A DNA stretch of 64,000 nucleotides from Macrobrachium rosenbergii (Eukaryota > Arthropoda > Malacostraca > Decapoda > Palaemonidae): positions 35,720,913 through 35,784,912 of the forward strand of contig NC_089753.1 of assembly GCF_040412425.1 (NCBI RefSeq), read 5' to 3'. A model generated the notes under the pieces. It worked only from the letters and a program-made list of their open reading frames with translations. It did no database searches and had not been told where the DNA came from. Numbering within the stretch: position 1 is the stretch's first letter; each line of letters begins with the position of its first letter. Below are positions 58,981 through 64,000 of this stretch, piece after piece. The position numbers were made by a program, and so were the translations under genes.

Positions 58981-61557
58981 TTTCTATGAACACTCAAAAT
59001 AACAAATACACATAAGTGAATGTTTCTTAAAAAAAACACAGTCATCACAAGGATTTACTGAAATTAAAATACAAAACAATGCACCAGCGGCAATGTCAAA
59101 AACTGACACTGCTGCTTTAGGTATGACTATAATTAACATTCTAAGAGACAAAAGATAAAGTACAAAATAATATTAGCCTCAGAAGGTTAAAGTGATGTTG
59201 GAAAAGCAAGCAGGTCTGACCAAGTAGAATGTGAGTGATAAGGAATCAAATGAGAAGGGACATTTCCTAAAGGTGATGTCTCACTCAATACCTCATCCCT
59301 GAAAGTATTTTGGAGTTCCAAGTTTGGTCTGACTGCATAGACCAGCGCAAAGTCTATTTAGATAAATCTTTAAAGAAGAAGAAAGAGAGAGAGAGAGAGA
59401 GAGAAAAAAAAACTTGTGATTTGCATAATAACCTTAAAATGATGATTCAAAAGTCAAGCTTCAGGCTCACAGTTCTAATCACATAAAACTAGTTGACGTA
59501 CTTAAAAGAACCTGTGATTCATTACATCCACATCACTGCCTGCATAATTAAGAATCTGATAAAACTGACTTCTTGTTTTACTATGTTTTACTAAAATCAA
59601 CAAAGTGGCAGTCTGCTCATTTCATTTCTAGGAACGGATGAGGGTACATGTAGTAAAAAGCCATTGTGTTTGTAAGTGAACATCACCTAATACTTAACAT
59701 ACTTCCTAATTTTACTTAATGCTGTGATAGAGGCTACTTACTCACCAAAGTAATCAAACATTTACTGTACTCGGAAGGGACAGGGTCTTAACTTTCATAA
59801 GTAAAATTTGCTTTTCTCAGTCTTGAATAATCTCTAACTGAACCTCTTTCAATTACCTTTTATGATGTAACTACAATGAAATGGTAATAGGTTAATCAAG
59901 AGATTAGTAACATTCCTAGCCTTCAAAACAAGCATGTTACCCTTACCATAAATTTTCAAGTTTAAAGCATATATTTTTTATCAACTACAGTATAACTATA
60001 TCAGTTTTCTTTCCCAGTACATTATTCCTGTACCTGGAATTAGCAAGGATTCTTTTGATTAACTGCTAGGCATTTTACCCAAAGGACAGGTTCTTCGTCA
60101 TTTTCTTTGGCCATTAGGAACTATGTCTAGTGCAGTTTTAGCACATCCTGGGTTCCTTCAAGTACAACAGATCTGCTAATAGTTTCAAATTTCAAATACC
60201 TGTTATACATTTGGCACATCTAGAATATGTTATCTAAAAGATTCATCACAATCATCAGAGGTTTTTATGTCACCTATTCTCCCTATAGAGTTACGTATGT
60301 AATGAGTTCCCTCCAATCTTCTCTGTCCTGTGGTCTTGCTACCTGAACACCATCAGGTATATTCCCTTTCTTCTTAATTTCATGGCCTTTCTTACAGTAC
60401 TTAATCCTTCAACAACCATATCTATTACTTTTCTGACTAACAGCTCACAGTTTCCAGGTGTGATCTTGTTGAGAGGTCACATTCTTCAATGGCTCCAAGT
60501 CAATCTCCAAATAATACTTTCAGTGGTTGCAGTGGGGCATCCTTGACTCTCCAATTTCAAAAGATAGTATTGTGATATTGTTAACATTCAAGACCAACTC
60601 TGGTTGTTTTAATAAAGCCTACCTCCATACATATATATTTCTAGATGGTACATGCCTGATCTTATGCAATGATGGAAAGCCAAAAGCTGAAATAAGAAAT
60701 ATAAGCAAACAAAAATAAACAATGGCCTGACATAACCCACAACTGGAGTTCGACTTGCTTCAGTCACAGCATTTATAAAGTAGAGTAGTATCCTGTCTTT
60801 TAGTTACTTTAGATTTTTATATTTTCCCCTTTACAACAAAAGAAAATGTAATTTCTAAACCTTTTCATGACACCCTGTGATTTGTTCTTGATGTGAAAAA
60901 CTTGAGGAAGGTAACGTTCAAACAGAACATAAAAACAGAAACCACAGAGCAAAATACTATGGAGTACTGTAAAGTACTGTACTTCTTTCACAAGCACGTG
61001 CTCCCATACCCTCTATGGGAGTTAGCACTTGCATCATGCCTTCCATGACACATTGTGCAAGATACTGAAGGTTCTTATTAGCATCCCTTCACCCCAGCCA
61101 GAATGCTTACTGGAATCAATTTTCCCTTTGGTCGTTTCCTACTTAGCAATACAACTTTTAAACTTTACCTTACACCAAGCCCTGGTTTAGAAATGTGAGT
61201 AACTTGTCATACTATTTTGTAATAATAAAAACACTACATAAACTGTACTAAAACCAAAATATCTGTTTATAAGAATACAATTAACATACAAAAATGCTGA
61301 AGAAAACCAACTCAGTTCAACAATCCTTATATTTGCGATGAAGACCCTTTAAAGAAACAGATAAGCCCAGGTGAAAAACCATGCATAACAAAAACAGCTT
61401 CTACAGGACAGTCAAGTGTGGTTATCATATGAAGTAGCTAAAAGCCTTAAAAGCAGTAAAATCTACTTAAAAAAGTAACTGTATAAGATATAACACAAAA
61501 CGCTAGTTTTAAAATTACCTCCTTTTCGCCCAAAAGTCTGTCCTTGCACAGATTGTT
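47541..61557 (-). CDS. MSL1: Male-specific lethal 1 (MSL1), C-terminal half with PEHE domain (five exons, 5'-truncated)
   Basis: MSL1 is the scaffold of the MSL histone acetyltransferase complex in the nucleus; its C-terminal PEHE region binds the H4K16 acetyltransferase MOF/KAT8 and its extreme C-terminus binds MSL3. On the minus strand, exons 61557-61519, 58056-57926, 57316-57192, 51400-51200 and 47610-47541 join with matching phases (187 residues plus TGA). Conserved features match vertebrate MSL1: VEIPRW; LEDEIFIKRHAKPEQDEKRR; KRWDLQRMREQR; LPVCAFGQPLARIPPQ; FTIPWL. The last residues (STRRRKR) are basic. The N-terminal coiled coil that contacts MSL2 is not found and must lie beyond 61557 or outside the window. 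KANSL1, the other PEHE protein, is less like this because the WDLQR.REQR and AFG.PL motifs are MSL1-type. Confidence 0.92.
47611..51199 (-). other. MSL1: MSL1 last intron
   Basis: It contains a full-length SINE at 48891-49167 and, just before it, a 48.55-48.72 kb stretch ('ttttcataactaacaaacca ...') whose start resembles the ends of the large inverted-repeat elements. The rest is AT-rich and unassigned. Confidence 0.75.
48891..49167 (+). mobile_element. tRNA-headed SINE, full-length copy 3
   Basis: It begins GTTCCTCGTTGGGCGAGCGG, a tRNA-like head with B-box GAGTTCAAATC, followed by the shared body and the end 'actaagatatactta'. It differs from copy 1 at scattered sites only. Confidence 0.88.
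51200..51400 (-). CDS. MSL1: MSL1 exon: PEHE core and MSL3-binding segment
   Basis: On the minus strand it lies between TTTACAG and CA|GTAAGT. It encodes WDLQRMREQRHYERLRERYE, a Ser/Gly-rich loop and LPVCAFGQPLARIPP. The first Arg and last Gln are split with neighbours. In vertebrate MSL1 the matching stretch spans the end of the MOF-binding helix and the start of the MSL3-binding segment. Confidence 0.95.
53578..53853. repeat. Inverted sub-element at the left end of the 3.2-kb element
   Basis: 'acatttttataataaagttt' at 53578 and its reverse complement ending at 53852 ('aactttattataaaaatgt') bracket a 276-bp segment; the following 'tatacttacc.aagt.attac' also matches. By itself this looks like a MITE. 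Confidence 0.7.
53853..53930 (+). repeat. Internal module B of the 3.2-kb element
   Basis: It reads 'tataagtaacttaccaagta', then 'attacataactgaatcccac'. The first half repeats the terminal arm; after AACT it changes to GAATCCCACATTGACAGG. Confidence 0.65.
54430..55300. repeat. Degenerate GC-rich minisatellite-like repeats
   Basis: Repeated blocks such as 'gacagactgtagctg', 'gagctgggcaccag' and 'gccaggcgagctg' recur about every 40-60 bases at 54440-54800 and 55190-55280. A ~75-bp duplicated unit ('gagatgtgaaggacgat ... tgtgcctg') lies at about 54817-54950. Confidence 0.7.
55774..55827 (+). repeat. Perfect 27-bp tandem duplication
   Basis: The unit 'gagaggacagttttgggg' + 'aaagatctt' at 55774-55800 is repeated exactly at 55801-55827. 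Confidence 0.95.
57192..57316 (-). CDS. MSL1: MSL1 exon: PEHE start
   Basis: It encodes IPRWGTRILTSLYVMEGTE, then NLEDEIFIKRHAKPEQDEKR and RK. This is the (E)(I/V)P.W ... DE.F.KRH..LE.DEKRRKR block that defines the PEHE region. Sites are TTCTTCAG before and AAAG|GTAAAA after, in phase with the next exon. Confidence 0.95.
57926..58056 (-). CDS. MSL1: MSL1 exon upstream of PEHE
   Basis: It encodes KTPGAVTVRGEGILNTTVTY, then YLPYGSYIHDPNPEEECLQA and QVE, running directly into IPRW. It lies between TTACACAG and GAG|GTAAGA. This stretch is poorly conserved in MSL1; its coding nature rests on splice sites, frame and junction. Confidence 0.88.
58935..58977 (+). repeat. A43 homopolymer
   Basis: An uninterrupted run of 43 A. 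Sequence 5' of it (58.55-58.93 kb) could be a retroposed copy with its tail, but I recognise no source. Confidence 0.95.
60250..60540 (-). mobile_element. Possible LINE 3' coding remnant
   Basis: On the minus strand, broken frames give VVEGLSTVRKAMKLRRKG and then ARPQDREDWRELI. This resembles the C-terminal 'RPR.TW ... A.DR..WR..I' end found in many RTE-like LINEs. It is weak because the frames are shifted and the YADD part is absent. Confidence 0.35.
61519..61557 (-). CDS. MSL1: MSL1 39-nt micro-exon
   Basis: The exon lies on the minus strand between TTTTTTTTCAACATAG and GGAG|GTAATT, encoding (x)QSVQGQTFGRKG plus one base that forms Gly with the next exon. Phase agreement (2 in, 1 out) and good splice sites support it. 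Its sequence is not conserved, so it could be optional or false. Confidence 0.55.
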
Positions 61558-64000
61558 CTATGTTGAAAAAAAATCACACCACAGTTACAAAAAATGTAAA
61601 CCAAGAACTATGGATGAGTAACAATATCAATGTAAGAATTCAAGCATGCAAAATATTAGGTAACAGGACACAACTAGCTGAATAAAACAATCATTATTGG
61701 AAAAGCTACAAAGCACATAAACTGCAAGTCTTATAAACTGATTTTTATCCCCTCTTCTGTAAGTAATAGTGTTTGTAAGCTACAGCAGCTGTATTTGAAA
61801 ATATGTTCAGTATGGCACTTATTTGAATATGTGATTTAACTTGAGAAAAAAAAATGGATTTAAGTGCAAATATATAGAAAGAATCTCATATAATCTTAAA
61901 TATGTACCAGAAATATAAAGAGAAGACAAATGTTAAATTATGTAAAGATTTCACATTCCTCATTAATTCTTGATCATGTAAAATGGCCTAGCTTTAGGAA
62001 GACCTTGGCTGTATAGCCCATAACCACAGTGACATATGCTCCTAAAATAGGTAACTCAATCTTTCCAAAATCATGAGACAAATTAGTGTAATAAAAGCAA
62101 CATGATACTGTATACTGTAAAAGCCTTATCTTTAACTAATGTTACATAAAATCATAAATATACCTGTATGCAGTCTGGTAAAGTACATAATACTATGAAT
62201 ACATGTAGTTACTCTGTCTTGAGTAAATCATTAACACTTAGTTGAATGCTGCTCTAAGGCAATGATAATAAAAAATGCAGTGAAAGGCAAACTGCAATAA
62301 CTGAAGCTAAAAGAAAGACAACCAATACAAATTAAGAGGAGCAAAGAACCAATAGTTCCATAAAAATTTACCTTCAATGAATCAGAAAATCAAACAGTCT
62401 GATGACAAAAGAGTAAGGACAGAGGTATGACACATATTTCCCAGCATGTGTTAAAAATACAGTAAATTTTTTGACAGATTGCGGGAAATATTTGATCACT
62501 CATTTAAAAGCTGGCAGTATGTTCAGATATAGAAAAGTTATTTTTTGGTTACAAATAAGCATAAAATGTATTACGAAGCAATTGATTATCCAAACTACCT
62601 TTTTATCAACGTCTTTCCTGGACACTTGTATATTTGTCTTGCTCTGTAAACATTTTGATCTTAATTTGAACATTCCATAGTGGCCATTTTGATAGTGAAA
62701 AAGTACCTAAACTACGTACCAAAAACGCATATAAGTAGACAAGCAATTTGGAATTTATAGACATCACAAAAATTAATGAATTTATGTACCTCAGGGACCA
62801 AAGGATTGGAGTTTATATATAGCAAACTTAACAAGCACTCTTCACTGCCTACTTGCTATGAATAAATAATGCATTGAAATTATCCAACCATGCAGACAAA
62901 AATACTAATAATTTTCCTTTACATAAAAAGCTAGAACACTAGGACATAAAAAATTCATTTTTTTCATAACAGTATGTCTAAAAATGACATAAATGTCAAA
63001 GCCTCATGCATGAAAAGCTGTGACAGCTTCATTCTGCTAATCTGCCATACAAGCTTAATGTATTTGGGGGGGGGGGGGGTTTAGAGGAGCATTCTTTGAA
63101 CCAAAAAAGAATGGCACAATGAAGGAACTTTATCTTATTTTTTAAATGATCACACTTATTTGACCAATGGATAATTGAATAACCCCATGAAAGAGTCCCT
63201 TTACAGTATGCAGACAATGCAGGTCAACATTAACACATATTCAATGGAATTATTAAATAAAAATGTATATTTTATTATTAAAGACACACTTTTCAGGTCA
63301 GCCATACGAAAGTTAAGTATTTCAACTCAGGGGTCTTGTTAAGGTTTGTAACTGTTTGGACGAATAGTTGCTATAAGGAAAATAGATACCATGGCCAACA
63401 TAAAACTATGGAAGCCTTAAAATTATTTTAAATACAGAAATGTACATGAATTGAGGAAAACTCACACTAGAACAGAAAAGAATAAAGCCTAGATGCAATA
63501 TTGTAAACAAACAGTGTAAACTAACAAAACTGAGTAAATGCCTAGGAAAAAATATATATTAAAAAGTGAAGAAAAACACACAAAAATGTCAACATTACCA
63601 AGGAACACTGCAACAATTGTCTCTTGAGACATTTACTTTTAAATGAAAAATTTCATAAGCTATTTCAAATGTTTTTCTCAGAATGCTGAGTTATGATGTC
63701 AATGAATATAAATATTAGCATCCTTGTAAATTCTTATAAATTTACAATACAAATAAAATCACTGTCAATCAATACAAGTATTGAACTGAAAAATAGATAT
63801 TTTTTCTGAAATAAACCAAAAACTACCTCTGTACATAATGTATTTCCAGGTCTTAGTAAATCCAAGGACACTGCTTGAAAAAATTCTAATGATGCTACAG
63901 TACAGTATTTGGAAGGTACTACCTACTGAAATTACATGCAAAGGGAGGAGTTTCTGCTAAATGAAACAAATACTGTATGTATATACATAATCATGACTAG
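61558..64000. other. Probable MSL1 intron, no exon recognised
   Basis: AT-rich, with a G14 run at about 63066-63079. I searched the minus-strand frames for a coiled-coil exon of MSL1 and found none. Confidence 0.5.

Larger units (their letters stand above)
58057..61518 (-). other. MSL1: MSL1 intron
   Basis: AT-rich, with an A43 run (58935-58977), a GA microsatellite (about 59384-59403) and a possible LINE 3' remnant (60.25-60.54 kb). Otherwise unassigned. Confidence 0.7.

Overview
This is eukaryotic, AT-rich, intron- and repeat-dense DNA. It is most likely from a decapod crustacean (shrimp, crayfish or lobster type). The organism call is inference. It rests on arthropod-like protein sequences split by long introns, a tRNA-headed SINE, a second dispersed repeat that I remember from decapod sequence, and traces of piggyBac, DIRS-like, RTE-like and Jockey/CR1-like elements. 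There is no prokaryotic gene organisation, no CRISPR array and no tRNA or rRNA gene that I can support.

Three conserved genes can be read exon by exon with matching splice phases. (1) 1250-3628, plus strand: the 3' end of calcineurin A (protein phosphatase 2B catalytic subunit). It covers the calmodulin-binding helix, the autoinhibitory segment and the C-terminus; the catalytic domain lies upstream of the window. (2) 21941-42083, plus strand: a complete Cdk1 (cdc2) gene in six coding exons, encoding 299 residues. A probable non-coding first exon and a CCAAT-box promoter lie near 17.4-17.94 kb. (3) 47541-61557, minus strand: the 3' half of male-specific lethal 1 (MSL1), with the whole C-terminal PEHE region in five exons; the N-terminal coiled coil must lie beyond base 61557. 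Cdk1 and MSL1 converge tail to tail. Two further phase-matched exons (9187-9256 and 10475-10649, with an AATAAA at 10921) are unidentified. They could be the end of an unknown gene or an alternative calcineurin C-terminus.

Most of the rest is transposon-derived. Between 10.95 and 17.3 kb there are unassigned sequence and a decayed LINE just upstream of the Cdk1 promoter. Cdk1 intron 1 holds a 1.1-kb piggyBac derivative with intact TTAA flanks. Intron 4 (8.8 kb) holds a roughly 6.4-kb element with ~180-bp inverted ends, two TA-flanked or probable mariner-like MITEs, a full SINE and an RTE-like RT remnant. Intron 6 (7.4 kb) holds a DIRS-like tyrosine-recombinase remnant with a MITE inside it, a pair of inverted dispersed repeats and a 233-bp hairpin abutting a truncated SINE. 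MSL1 intron sequence holds another SINE and a ~3.2-kb inverted-ended element (53.58-56.77 kb).

The most novel-looking signal is that the 6.4-kb and 3.2-kb elements, although diverged, share the same layout: an inverted terminal module on both ends plus an extra internal module next to only one end. This suggests an uncharacterised family of large inverted-repeat elements.
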